Counted from the stretch's first letter, positions 46,733 through 55,896 are shown. The stretch is DNA of 64,000 bases from Terrimonas sp. (GCF_003075435.1 NZ_QCZJ01000006.1:124001-188000); one strand, 5' to 3'. Translations and numbers: made by a program. The notes: generated by a model not told the origin, from the sequence alone.

Positions 46733-47356
46733 TTATATCTTTTCAATAACTTTATCTACTATACCGTAAGCCACAGATTGTTTAGCGTCCATCCAATAAT
46801 CCCTGTCAAAATCCGCCATAACCTTTTCAAAGGTTTGTCCGCAGTTTTCCGCAAGTATTCTGGCGCTCATCTCTTTTACCTTTATGGTTTGAGCTGCCAT
46901 TATTTCTAAATCTGCAGAAGTACCCTGTCCACCACCACTCGGCTGGTGGATCATTACTTCACCATGAGGAAATATATAACGTTTCCCCTTTTTACCACCG
47001 CTCAATAATATTGATCCCATAGATGCAGCCATTCCCATGCAAACAGTTGCCACCGGGGATTTTATCATCTGCATAGTATCATAAATAACCATGCCACTTG
47101 TTACGATGCCGCCGGGGCTGTTTATATAAAATGTTATTTCTTTGCCCGGGTCTATTGCATCAAGGTATAAAAGCCTGCTTGTAATGTCTTTTGCACTTTT
47201 GTCATCTACTCCGCCCCACAGGAAAACTTTACGCTGTTCAATAAATTTTTTGTCAAACTGCCATCCGCTCATCATCTTTTCCATTGATGGCATTTCCGGG
47301 GTTTCCGGTACATCTTCATCGTCTAAAACAAATTTCTTCTTGTTATTTATATACAT
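46733..47356 (-). CDS. clpP: ATP-dependent Clp protease proteolytic subunit, second copy
   Basis: Serine peptidase of 207 residues. The triad is Ser112 (GMAASMGS), His137 (MIHQPSG) and Asp186 (FDRDYWM), with the family spacing of 25 and 49 residues. The N-terminus (about 1-35) is an acidic extension (LDDEDVPETPEMPSMEKMMSGW) unlike the first copy, so the axial-pore loops may differ. It starts 27 bases after the first clpP stop and is followed by a terminator. A tandem, diverged pair suggests hetero-oligomeric ClpP, as in organisms where two copies form mixed tetradecamers; this is inference. Confidence 0.95.
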   Translation of the reverse strand: MYINNKKKFVLDDEDVPETPEMPSMEKMMSGWQFDKKFIEQRKVFLWGGVDDKSAKDITSRLLYLDAIDPGKEITFYINSPGGIVTSGMVIYDTMQMIKSPVATVCMGMAASMGSILLSGGKKGKRYIFPHGEVMIHQPSGGGQGTSADLEIMAAQTIKVKEMSARILAENCGQTFEKVMADFDRDYWMDAKQSVAYGIVDKVIEKI

Positions 47357-47383
47357 GGATTGTGTGAATTAGAATTGATAAAT

Positions 47384-48076
47384 TTATTTGTCTTTTTGTT
47401 TTTTAGGATTGATAAGAAGCACTTCATCCACCAATCCGTATTCTTTAGCTTCAGGCGCAGTCATCCAGTAATCACGATCAAAATCTTTGGCAATTTTTTC
47501 AACATCCTGGCCGCTGTGGTAAGCTACTACTTCATACAATTCCTTCTTCAGTTTCTTTACTTCATTAACGGTGATCAGTATATCGCTTGCCTGTCCGCCT
47601 GCACCTGCGCTTGGCTGGTGCATCATTATTCTTGAGTGTTTCAACGCCGTACGTTTGCCTTTAGCACCTGCACACATCAGCACAGCACCCATGCTGGCAG
47701 CCATACCTGTGCAAATGGTAGATATATCCGGGTTGATGTATTGCATGGTGTCGTATACTCCCATACCGGCATATACAGAACCACCAGGGCTGTTGATATA
47801 CATTTGAATATCACGGGTACGGTCAGTACTTTCCAGGAATAACAGCTGGGCGGTCACAATATTTCCAACTTCATCAGAAATAGGATAACCCATAAAGATG
47901 ATACGATCCATCATTAAACGGCTGTAAACATCCATTACAGCAATGTTCATGGGCCTTTCTTCAATAATGTTGGGTGTGAGGTTGGTTACTACATGCTTTG
48001 TGTAACTGTCTAATGTATTGCTTGAAATACCTTTATGCCTGACTGCGTATTTTTCAAATTCTTTTCCAATGTTCAT
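47384..48076 (-). CDS. clpP: ATP-dependent Clp protease proteolytic subunit, first copy
   Basis: Serine peptidase of 230 residues. Ser128 (GMAASMGA), His153 (MMHQPSA) and Asp202 (FDRDYWM) make a complete triad at the usual spacing. The N-terminal 45 residues (KYAVRHKGISSNTLDSYTKHVV) are longer than E. coli ClpP and may be a propeptide. It lies downstream of tig, separated by a 279-base gap that contains an inverted repeat. Its sequence resembles housekeeping ClpP more than the second copy does. Confidence 0.95.
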   Translation of the reverse strand: MNIGKEFEKYAVRHKGISSNTLDSYTKHVVTNLTPNIIEERPMNIAVMDVYSRLMMDRIIFMGYPISDEVGNIVTAQLLFLESTDRTRDIQMYINSPGGSVYAGMGVYDTMQYINPDISTICTGMAASMGAVLMCAGAKGKRTALKHSRIMMHQPSAGAGGQASDILITVNEVKKLKKELYEVVAYHSGQDVEKIAKDFDRDYWMTAPEAKEYGLVDEVLLINPKKQKDK

Positions 48077-48135
48077 GATATGATATTTGATTTCATGTGA
48101 ATATTAATTATTGTTCTTAGCAACATGTAATTCCA

Positions 48136-48184
48136 CATAAGAAAATCTTCAATTATAAATTAACAAGATGAACATTTTCTTATG
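48136..48184. repeat. Inverted repeat upstream of the clpP pair
   Basis: CATAAGAAAAT (48136-48146) is exactly complementary to ATTTTCTTATG (48174-48184), with a 27-base AT-rich interior. It lies 60 bases upstream of the first clpP start on the minus strand, in the tig-clpP gap (48077-48355), so it could be a regulator site or a leader hairpin. No T-tract and no clear -7 box accompany it. Confidence 0.5.
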
Positions 48185-48355
48185 CTTCATTTCATTATGT
48201 TAGAAACGGCAATTTATGGCATTTCTATACCCAAATATCATGCAAGACAAAAAAAACGACAAAATGCCATGTTGATGATCAGGGATTTATCATGTTTCAA
48301 TGATTTAATCGCCAACAATGCACTTTGCCGTTATTATAATTGAACCGTCCTGTTT

Positions 48356-49738
48356 CTAATGGTGGTGATGCTGATGTTCCTCCTGCATCTTTCTGAATTC
48401 GTCAAGAGATACTATTTTTTCTGCAGGAGTAGTCTTGCTTTCAGTTGTTTCAAATACCTTTTGGGAAAGTATTTTCCGGTAGGTGTTTTCAACCTGTTGT
48501 TTATCTTTTAAAAGGCTATCAACATAAGTGCCGATCCACGACATATCTCCCTGCATGCCGGAGGCGCCAAAATAGTTTAATACTTCATTGGCCACACTAT
48601 CCCGGATTTCGTCAGGCGCTACCTCTATATTATTGTCTATTACAATTTTGTCAGAGATCAGCGTCCATTTCAGCTGATCTTTGAATGAAGGGAATTCTTC
48701 TTCGATCTGCTCAGGGGTTTTTGCCTGCTCTCCGCCATTCTCCATCCATTTTTTAAGGAAACCTTCTGGAAACTCAACACTGGTGTTATCAATTAACGCA
48801 TGGTAGATCTGGTGATGAAGGTGATTGCGTGTTTGCGCCTCAAAACCCTTGCTTATTTCATTTTTAATTTCATTACGAAAATCAGCTTCGGTAGTAATAT
48901 TTTCCTTGTTGGGATAAACTTCTTTAAAGAACTCCTCATTCAATTCGCGTTTTTCTACCAGCCCTACTTTAATAATAGTGAGTTTAAAGTATTTGTCGAG
49001 AGCAGTTTCGTCTTCTTTATTCAACCCCAGATCGCTGATGAGCCATTCTCTTTCTTTATCGTCAAAAGCAGATTTTAGCTGTAATACAACGGTATCATTT
49101 TGCTTTTTGCCCAGCAGGTTTTGTTTAAAATCAGCGCTGAAATATTTAAGCAAAAGCGAGTTGTCTTTGCTTATTCCGCCTTCAATTACATTTCCGTCAG
49201 CATCCGACTCCTCAAACTTTACATTCAGTACATTTTCATCAGTAGTAATAGTCTCAGGATCTGTCATTTTACCATGTCTCAGCTTTAAACGCTCCACTTC
49301 GTCATCTATCATTTTATCATCTACCTCAATACTGTATCGTGTAAGATTTGCTTTTGAAAGATCAGCGAGTTCAAAAGATGGTTTTAATCCTACTTCAAAA
49401 TTAAAGGAGTAATCTGTAGGATTATTCATATCCAGGTTACGGGCATCATTTTCGCCGGAAGGAAGGGGCTGGGCAAATATATCTAGCTTTTCCTGCTGCA
49501 GATAATCTACCAGGTTCTTTTCAATGCTTTTCAGCACTTCTTCAGTATATACTGCCGGACCGTGCATTTTCTTAATAATACCCGCAGGCACCATTCCTTT
49601 GCGGAAGCCGGGTATATTAGCTGATTTTGCATATTGTTTAAGCGCCCTTTCGAAAGGAGGAAAATAGTCGTCTTTGTTTACTGTAACTGTTATTTTATCG
49701 TTTAGTAAACCGATATTTTCTCTTGTAACCGTAGCCAT
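48356..49738 (-). CDS. tig: Trigger factor (ribosome-associated chaperone), His-tailed
   Basis: Nascent-chain chaperone of 460 residues. The ribosome-docking signature GFRKGMVP is near residue 41, inside the N-terminal domain; the central peptidyl-prolyl isomerase domain is divergent in Bacteroidota, and the C-terminal helical arms run to about residue 430. The protein ends EEHQHHHH, a natural His cluster. It heads the tig-clpP-clpP set, the common quality-control order, and is followed by a 279-base gap before the first clpP. Transcribed away from the tRNA-Leu and RelA/SpoT genes. Confidence 0.92.
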   Translation of the reverse strand: MATVTRENIGLLNDKITVTVNKDDYFPPFERALKQYAKSANIPGFRKGMVPAGIIKKMHGPAVYTEEVLKSIEKNLVDYLQQEKLDIFAQPLPSGENDARNLDMNNPTDYSFNFEVGLKPSFELADLSKANLTRYSIEVDDKMIDDEVERLKLRHGKMTDPETITTDENVLNVKFEESDADGNVIEGGISKDNSLLLKYFSADFKQNLLGKKQNDTVVLQLKSAFDDKEREWLISDLGLNKEDETALDKYFKLTIIKVGLVEKRELNEEFFKEVYPNKENITTEADFRNEIKNEISKGFEAQTRNHLHHQIYHALIDNTSVEFPEGFLKKWMENGGEQAKTPEQIEEEFPSFKDQLKWTLISDKIVIDNNIEVAPDEIRDSVANEVLNYFGASGMQGDMSWIGTYVDSLLKDKQQVENTYRKILSQKVFETTESKTTPAEKIVSLDEFRKMQEEHQHHHH

Positions 49739-49828
49739 AAATTTATTTTACCTGTGTTATTGTTTGAAGTAAGGCTAAATTCCGGTGAACCGCTAACAGG
49801 TTTCCCTCGCTGCTTAGCCTATGTAGTG

Positions 49829-49910
49829 TGCGGGTGGAGGGACTCGAACCCCCATGCCTCGCGGCGCCAGATCCTAAGTCTGGTACGTCTGCCAATTTCG
49901 CCACACCCGC
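49829..49910 (-). tRNA. tRNA-Leu (anticodon UAG)
   Basis: Reading the minus strand from 49910: acceptor GCGGGTG pairs with CACCCGC at 49830-49836; the anticodon stem CCAGA / TCTGG encloses the loop CTTAGGA with anticodon TAG (49874-49876); a long variable arm (CGCCGCGAGGCAT) is typical of class II tRNA-Leu; the T-arm contains GGTTCGAGTCC. The discriminator base is A (49829) and CCA is not encoded. Total 82 nt. Confidence 0.95.
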
Positions 49911-49915
49911 AAATA

Positions 49916-49946
49916 TCCCCTGAAATCAGCTGCTGATTTTTTGGGG
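49916..49946. other. Hairpin in the leader of tRNA-Leu
   Basis: TCCCC (49916-49920), AAATCAGC / GCTGATTT (49923-49939, 1-base loop) and GGGGA (49943-49947) nest into one long hairpin between the tRNA gene and its likely promoter box. On the minus strand it would form in the pre-tRNA 5' leader. Purpose unknown. Confidence 0.5.
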
Positions 49947-49950
49947 ACGG

Positions 49951-49958
49951 CAAAGGTA
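49951..49958 (-). promoter_or_regulatory. Candidate -7 box TACCTTTG for tRNA-Leu
   Basis: TACCTTTG on the minus strand matches TAnnTTTG, about 41 bases upstream of the mature tRNA 5' end. No clear -33 element is visible. It is identical to the rpoB -7 box. Confidence 0.5.
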
Positions 49959-49985
49959 ATAGATTTTACTTAAATTTGGATTTAT

Positions 49986-52229
49986 ATGGCAGCTGATGTT
50001 AAAACGCCGGTATATAACCTAAGCGAAGAAGAAGAAAAAAAGGAAATCGTACGGCAGTACAGGGCTTTATTAAAGCTATTAAAGCCCAAGCTTAAACAGG
50101 GAGATAAAGAATTGGTGCGCATGGCATTTGAAATGGCAGCCGATGCTCATAAAACCATGCGCCGTAAAAGCGGTGAACCATACATCCTGCACCCTATAGC
50201 TGTAGCAAGGATTTGTGTTGAAGAAATAGGGCTGGGTGTTCGCTCCACTATTTGTGCCTTACTACATGATACTGTGGAAGATACAGATCTTACCCTGGAG
50301 GATGTCGAAAGGGCTTTTGGTGCCGAAATTGCCAGGATCATTGATGGACTGACCAAGATATCCAATGTAGTTGATACCAATACTACCCAGCAGGCTGAAA
50401 ATTTCAAAAAAATACTCCTTACACTCACAGATGATCCCCGGGTTATATTGATTAAACTGGCAGACCGGTTGCATAATATGCGCACGCTGGATAGCATGAA
50501 GCGTGAAAAACAGCTGAAAATTTCCAGCGAAACGGTTTATGTATATGCCCCGCTGGCACATAGAATGGGATTGTACTCCATTAAAACGGAAATGGAAGAC
50601 CTTTCCATGAAATACCTGGAGCCGGATACATACAGGGAAATAGCCCGGAAACTGGCGGAAACGAGGCGTGAAAGAACACGTTATATTAATGACTTCATAC
50701 GGCCAATTAAGGAAGGGTTAGAAAAATCGGGATTGAATGTAGAAGTGTATGGCCGGCCAAAATCAATCCACTCTATCTGGAATAAAATGAAGAAGAAGGG
50801 AGTGGCTTTTGAAGAAGTATATGATTTGTTTGCCATCAGGGTAATACTTGATTCTCCTCCTGAAAGTGAAAAGCAGGATTGCTGGAAAGCTTATTCGATG
50901 ATAACGGATATGTATATACCATTACCTGAGCGATTAAGAGACTGGCTGAGTAATCCAAAATCAAATGGTTATGAAGCGTTGCATACAACGGTTATGGGTT
51001 CGCAGGGTAGATGGGTTGAAGTGCAGATACGTACGAAAAGAATGAATGAAATTGCAGAAAAGGGATTAGCAGCACACTGGAAGTATAAGGAAGGAAGTTC
51101 TGATGAGAGCAGGTTTGACAAGTGGTTTATGCAAATACGTGAGGCGTTGACGCATGATGTAAACTCCATTGACTTTTTACAGGATTTTAAAACATCTTTT
51201 CTTGCTGAAGAAATATATGTTTATACTCCAAAAGGGGATGTAAAGATGCTGCCGGTTGGAGCCACAGCCCTGGATTTTGCCTTTTCAGTACATAGCGCCG
51301 TGGGTTCTAAATGTATAGGGGCTAAAGTGAATCATAAATTAGTACCACTGGGCCACAAGCTCCGCAGTGGCGACCAAATTGAAATTATTACCAGTAACAA
51401 GCAAAAGCCTAATGAAGACTGGTTGGGTTTTGTGGTAACCACCAAAGCCAAAACCAAAATAAAGGATGCCCTCAAAGAGGAAAAGCGTAAAATAGCAGAT
51501 GATGGCAAATATGTATTGCAGAAAAAACTGGAGGGTATAGGAGCGGCGGTAAGCCAGGCTAATATTGATGAAGTAACAGCATTTTATAAACAGCTGTCTC
51601 CGCTTGATCTATACTATCAGATTGCTATTAAAAATATTGACCTTAAGGAGTTGAAAGAGGAGTTCCAGGTTTTGGGAGACAAGCTTGTTTTGATTAAACA
51701 GGCTAAGCCGGAGCCGGAGACGAAGCATACAGAAGCCGATCATTCCAAACCAGGGCAAAAAAAGGATAATGAGCTTATCATTTTTGGAGAAAGCAGCGAT
51801 AAAATTGTGTATACGCTTGCAAACTGCTGTAAACCAATTCCTGGCGATGATGTATTTGGCTTTGTAAGCACCGGAAAAGGGCTGATCATCCACCGCACTA
51901 ACTGTCCCAATGCAGCCAGGCTGATGTCGAATTTCGGGCACAGGGTAGTAAAAACAAAATGGGCTAAAAACAAAGAGATATCATTTTTAACCGGTTTAAA
52001 AATATTAGGGCTTGATGATGTGGGTGTTATCCATAAAATAACTAATCTTATTTCCGGCGAAATGAAAGTGAATATAGCTGCGCTTACGGTTGAAGCCAGG
52101 GAAGGACTTTTTGAAGGAAATGTGAAGCTTTTTGTGCATGATAAAGAAGAATTAGACGAGTTAGTGAATCGCCTTAAAAAACTGCCGGGCATTGAAGCTG
52201 TTGAGCGTTATGATATGGAATTAGTGTAA
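49986..52229 (+). CDS. Bifunctional (p)ppGpp synthetase/hydrolase (RelA/SpoT family)
   Basis: Cytoplasmic Rsh enzyme of 747 residues, the usual length for long RelA/SpoT proteins. N-terminal HD hydrolase domain with HDTVEDT (residues 94-100) intact, synthetase domain with GRPKSIHSIWNKM, SNPKSNGYEALHTT and VEVQIRTKRM, then a TGS domain (VYTPKGDVKMLPVGATALDFA), a Cys-containing conserved region (ANCCKPIPGD), and a C-terminal ACT domain. Both catalytic halves keep their motifs, so it is probably SpoT-like: it makes and breaks (p)ppGpp in response to starvation. A TAAATTTG word at 49971-49978 ends 7 bases before the ATG, so a very short leader is possible. It is followed by the exopolysaccharide locus. 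Confidence 0.95.
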   Translation: MAADVKTPVYNLSEEEEKKEIVRQYRALLKLLKPKLKQGDKELVRMAFEMAADAHKTMRRKSGEPYILHPIAVARICVEEIGLGVRSTICALLHDTVEDTDLTLEDVERAFGAEIARIIDGLTKISNVVDTNTTQQAENFKKILLTLTDDPRVILIKLADRLHNMRTLDSMKREKQLKISSETVYVYAPLAHRMGLYSIKTEMEDLSMKYLEPDTYREIARKLAETRRERTRYINDFIRPIKEGLEKSGLNVEVYGRPKSIHSIWNKMKKKGVAFEEVYDLFAIRVILDSPPESEKQDCWKAYSMITDMYIPLPERLRDWLSNPKSNGYEALHTTVMGSQGRWVEVQIRTKRMNEIAEKGLAAHWKYKEGSSDESRFDKWFMQIREALTHDVNSIDFLQDFKTSFLAEEIYVYTPKGDVKMLPVGATALDFAFSVHSAVGSKCIGAKVNHKLVPLGHKLRSGDQIEIITSNKQKPNEDWLGFVVTTKAKTKIKDALKEEKRKIADDGKYVLQKKLEGIGAAVSQANIDEVTAFYKQLSPLDLYYQIAIKNIDLKELKEEFQVLGDKLVLIKQAKPEPETKHTEADHSKPGQKKDNELIIFGESSDKIVYTLANCCKPIPGDDVFGFVSTGKGLIIHRTNCPNAARLMSNFGHRVVKTKWAKNKEISFLTGLKILGLDDVGVIHKITNLISGEMKVNIAALTVEAREGLFEGNVKLFVHDKEELDELVNRLKKLPGIEAVERYDMELV

Positions 52230-52557
52230 TTGCACTTAAGTTAAAAATTTCGCTTTGTAAAAATTTATAATGCATATTCTAACACTATTGAATAAAATTT
52301 AATGTATGCTAATTATTGTTTGAAAATTTCTCTTTTTCCCACTGAAAAGTATATCTTTGCCTTTCCCAACTACCTTGGATGAGAGGAAAACATATTTAGT
52401 CGATTCCTATAAAAATCCGGTTTAATTCCAGTATTTCTTGCCAGACTTTGTACAATTTTAGATTGTTTTCGACCAGTGTAATTGATGATTTTTCAAGAAG
52501 AGGTTGATTGAACTACACGATTGGGTTTATCAAAACAAAACATGGTAATATTTAAGT
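52230..52557. other. Intergenic leader region of the exopolysaccharide locus
   Basis: This 328-base, AT-rich gap separates the RelA/SpoT gene from the Wza gene. A TATCTTTG box (52352-52359) sits inside it, followed by about 190 bases with no gene. No hairpin terminator is obvious. The NusG-like gene encoded later in the locus suggests that a leader pause or termination site might lie here; that is inference. Confidence 0.5.
52352..52359 (+). promoter_or_regulatory. Candidate -7 box TATCTTTG for the polysaccharide operon
   Basis: TATCTTTG matches TAnnTTTG. No good -33 TTG is found 19 bases upstream, so activity may need an activator. A transcript from here would carry a leader of about 190 bases. 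Confidence 0.45.
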
Positions 52558-53370
52558 ATGGATAAAATTTTAAAGGATTTGTTTCTACAACTCCGTTTTT
52601 ATATACTGTTACTGTTTATTGCATTTTCAACTGCATGTGTAAATACAAAGAACGCTGCATATTTTTACGGTATTAATGATACCACTATCCGGTCGGCATA
52701 TGCTAAAGTACCGGAACCTGTTATATATCAGAATGATATTTTAACTATTACAGTAAGCAGCCCTAATCCTGAGGCAGATCTAATTTTTAATGCGCCAAAT
52801 TTATTGGGAACTGCTTCCGGGTCTAGCGGCGGCGGAACGATAGGGTCACAAACCAGTGGGTATCTTGTTAATCCTGAAGGAAATATACAGTTCCCGATTT
52901 TAGGTAATATTAAAGTGTCAGGATTGACAAAAAATCAATTGAAAGACCGTATAAGGGAAGAACTGATCAATAAAAAACTATTAGTAGACCCTGTAATCAG
53001 TATACGTATCATCAACTTTAGGGTAACCGTAATGGGAGAGGTAAAAAATCCAACAGTTGTAAGTGTGCCGAGTGAAAAGCTTTCTTTACTTGAAGCTTTG
53101 GGAATGGCCGGCGACCTTACTCCATTTGCCAGGAGGGAAAATATATTACTGATAAGGGAAGAAAATGATCAGAAAATTATCAGACGGATTAATTTGAATT
53201 CAATGGATCTTTTGAATTCACAGTATTATTATCTGAAATCAAATGATGTGGTATATGTTGAACCTAATGCGGCAAGGCTTGGCAGTGCTGAAAGATCAAT
53301 GCAGTTGTGGCCAATGGTATTAAGCAGCATATCGGTGGTGGCCATAGTTGTAGGTTTAATTTTAAGATAA
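52558..53370 (+). CDS. Polysaccharide export outer-membrane lipoprotein (Wza-like)
   Basis: Outer-membrane lipoprotein of 270 residues. The leader ends FSTAC with the lipidated Cys at residue 27. A Poly_export domain (about 50-150, NDILTITVSSPNPEA, GYLVNPEGNIQFPILGNIKVSGLT) is followed by an SLBB domain (about 160-240, VTVMGEVKNPTVVSVPSEKLSLLEALGMAGDL) and a short C-terminal hydrophobic segment (VLSSISVVAIVVGLILR) that would form the outer-membrane helix. Wza proteins make the exit channel for capsule or exopolysaccharide. It heads the locus, 22 bases before the tyrosine autokinase gene. Confidence 0.9.
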   Translation: MDKILKDLFLQLRFYILLLFIAFSTACVNTKNAAYFYGINDTTIRSAYAKVPEPVIYQNDILTITVSSPNPEADLIFNAPNLLGTASGSSGGGTIGSQTSGYLVNPEGNIQFPILGNIKVSGLTKNQLKDRIREELINKKLLVDPVISIRIINFRVTVMGEVKNPTVVSVPSEKLSLLEALGMAGDLTPFARRENILLIREENDQKIIRRINLNSMDLLNSQYYYLKSNDVVYVEPNAARLGSAERSMQLWPMVLSSISVVAIVVGLILR

Positions 53371-53391
53371 TACAGTTTTTTAAAAACAAAT

Positions 53392-55728
53392 ATGCAGCAA
53401 CAGATAGATTTGAGCCCGGATAAATATAGTACTGAAAAGGATGGTAACATTCTTCAGGATATCCTAAGCAAATATTTGCCATGGTGGCCGCTTTTTGTAA
53501 TATTAGTTGCAATTGCATGGGCTTCTGCATGGGTATATTTGAGGTATGCCACACCCATTTACGAGTCAAAAGCAACTCTATTAATTAAAGATCAGAAAAA
53601 GGGCTTAGATGATTCCAACCTGATGGAGTCTTTAAATCTTTTTGGTTCAAAAAAGATAATTGAAAATGAAATTGAAGTAATCAAATCCAGGTCAATAGCA
53701 AAAGAGGTAGTTAAAAAGCTTTATTTGTATGCTCCTATTATACAGGAGGGGAGAGTGCGTAATAATTCAGGATATGTAGTATGTCCTGTTTGGGTTGAAG
53801 TAAAAAACCCTGATTCTTTAATTGCTGTTTCCCATGTACCATTCTCTTATAATGATGAAACAGACACCATAACGTTTAATAAAAAAGGGTATGCTCTATT
53901 TGAATGGATAGAAACCCGCTATGGAACACTGAGGTTTATACCCAACCCGGTTTTCAGGCAGGGAGATGCGAAAAAGCCATTTTATTTTTCATTAATCAGT
54001 CTCCGTTCCGCAGCTTCCCAACTGATAAACAGGTTGCAGGTTTCGGCCAGCAGTAAACAATCTACAGTTATAAACATTAAGTACAGAGATGATGAGCCAA
54101 AAAGAGCGGAGAATATTATTGACGGAGTTATTGCAGAATATAACAGGGCTTCTGTTTATGATAAAAATCAGCTTGCATCAAATACCCTGGCATTCATTGA
54201 AGAAAGGTTGAAAAATGTATTCAATGAATTAGATTCTGTAGAACATAGCCTTACACGGTTCAAAACAAAAAACCGCCTTGTAGATATAGGTGAACAAGGC
54301 AGGCAGTTTTTAACAAATGTAAGTGTGAATGATCAGAAGGTTGGAGAATTAAGTATGCAATTGGCGGTATTAAAAGAGGTTGATAAATATATTAGGAACA
54401 AAGACCGGAAAAGTGCAATAGTCCCTTCTACATTAGGAATTACAGACCCAACCCTTTCAAGTTTGCTGGACCAATTGTACCAGTTGGAAACCCAGCTCGA
54501 AAAAATGAAAAAAACCACTGCTGAGAACAATCCGTTGCTTATTTCAGTTATAGATCAGATAAACAATATCAAGCCAAAAATACTCGAAAGTATAAACAGC
54601 CAGGTTCGCAGTCTTGAAGCGGGGAGAAATGATGTAGTGAATACGAACAATCAATATGGCTCTCTTTTACGTACGCTTCCGGCCAAGGAACGTGAATTAC
54701 TTGATATCAGCAGGCAGCAATCTATAAAAAACAGTATATATACTTTTCTCTTACAAAAGAAAGAGGAAACAGCGTTGTCATACTTTTCTACTGTTGCTGA
54801 TAGCAGGGTAATTGATGTTGCTGAAACAAGTTATTCCCCTGTAAGTCCGAAAGTACTTTATGTATTTGGAATGGCTATAGCTGTTGCGCTGGCCCTGGGC
54901 ATAGCGTTTGTTGAGATAAGAGAGATCCTTAACAGAAATATAATGTTCCGTTCCGAAATTGAAAAATATACAAAAGTGCCGATTTTAGGCGAGGTAGCTC
55001 ACGATCAATCAGAAAAAGCATTGGTTATTGCGGAGGGAAAAAGAAGTTTTATTGCAGAGCAATTCAGGCAGTTACGTACTTCACTTGGATATTTAGGAAT
55101 TAATAATCGTAAGAAAAAAATTATGATTACTTCCTCTATTTCGGGAGAAGGCAAAAGTTTTATTACTGCTAATCTTGGAGTAAGCCTGGCGTTAATTGGA
55201 AAAAAAGTTGTGATAATTGAGTTGGACCTCAGGAAGCCAAAATTAAGTGATGCTTTTAGTGTAAGCAGAACGCGGGGAATTTCAAATTATTTTATAGGAG
55301 ATGCAGAGGCCGAAGAGATAATAAAAAAGACAGATACAAATAACTTATTTGTAATTCCATCGGGGCCAATACCTCCCAATCCTTCTGAATTGATCCTGAA
55401 TGGCAGAATGCAGGAATTGCTTGCATACCTGGAATTACATTTTGATTATATAATAGTAGATACAGCTCCTGTTAATCCTGTAACAGATGCTTTTATTATG
55501 TCACCTATGTGTGATGCCACACTTTTTGTTATACGTCATGGCTATACCCCACGTATATATATACAAAAGCTTGACGAACAAAACAGGATTCGTGAACTTA
55601 AGAATATGGCAATTGTGTTTAATGGCGTTAAAAACAGGGCATACGGAAATTACGGGTATGGTTACGGGTACGGTTATGGGTATACAGAAGATAAAGAACC
55701 TAAAAGGAAGAAGCTGAAACTTAAATAA
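53392..55728 (+). CDS. Polysaccharide chain-length/tyrosine autokinase (Wzc-like)
   Basis: Inner-membrane protein of 778 residues. Two transmembrane segments (about 35-55 and 490-510) enclose a periplasmic Wzz and coiled-coil region; the cytoplasmic C-terminus is a BY-kinase with Walker A SGEGKSF (about 583-589), Walker A' VIIELDLRKP (about 606-615) and Walker B YIIVDTAPV (about 686-694). The tail is a Tyr cluster of Gly-Tyr repeats (about 752-767) followed by KKLKLK. Autophosphorylation of that tail regulates chain length with Wza. The Gly-Tyr DNA repeat could slip, changing the number of Tyr. Confidence 0.92.
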   Translation: MQQQIDLSPDKYSTEKDGNILQDILSKYLPWWPLFVILVAIAWASAWVYLRYATPIYESKATLLIKDQKKGLDDSNLMESLNLFGSKKIIENEIEVIKSRSIAKEVVKKLYLYAPIIQEGRVRNNSGYVVCPVWVEVKNPDSLIAVSHVPFSYNDETDTITFNKKGYALFEWIETRYGTLRFIPNPVFRQGDAKKPFYFSLISLRSAASQLINRLQVSASSKQSTVINIKYRDDEPKRAENIIDGVIAEYNRASVYDKNQLASNTLAFIEERLKNVFNELDSVEHSLTRFKTKNRLVDIGEQGRQFLTNVSVNDQKVGELSMQLAVLKEVDKYIRNKDRKSAIVPSTLGITDPTLSSLLDQLYQLETQLEKMKKTTAENNPLLISVIDQINNIKPKILESINSQVRSLEAGRNDVVNTNNQYGSLLRTLPAKERELLDISRQQSIKNSIYTFLLQKKEETALSYFSTVADSRVIDVAETSYSPVSPKVLYVFGMAIAVALALGIAFVEIREILNRNIMFRSEIEKYTKVPILGEVAHDQSEKALVIAEGKRSFIAEQFRQLRTSLGYLGINNRKKKIMITSSISGEGKSFITANLGVSLALIGKKVVIIELDLRKPKLSDAFSVSRTRGISNYFIGDAEAEEIIKKTDTNNLFVIPSGPIPPNPSELILNGRMQELLAYLELHFDYIIVDTAPVNPVTDAFIMSPMCDATLFVIRHGYTPRIYIQKLDEQNRIRELKNMAIVFNGVKNRAYGNYGYGYGYGYGYTEDKEPKRKKLKLK

Positions 55729-55896
55729 AGCTGTAAGATCTGTTATTGTTTAATAATGGGTTGGCTAAACAGGTAAAATATCATTATTCAGATCCAATGA
55801 AAGCTTACAAATCCAGGTAATCGGTGTTATTGGGAATAGCGAAGCTCTGCCTTGAAAAGATAAATATTCGATTAAACTTGTAAATCTGGACATCTG

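Noticed and set aside
49971-49978. TAAATTTG as a promoter of the RelA/SpoT gene
   Set aside because: It matches the -7 consensus but lacks a -33 element and would place transcription almost at the ATG, so I mention it only in the gene entry.
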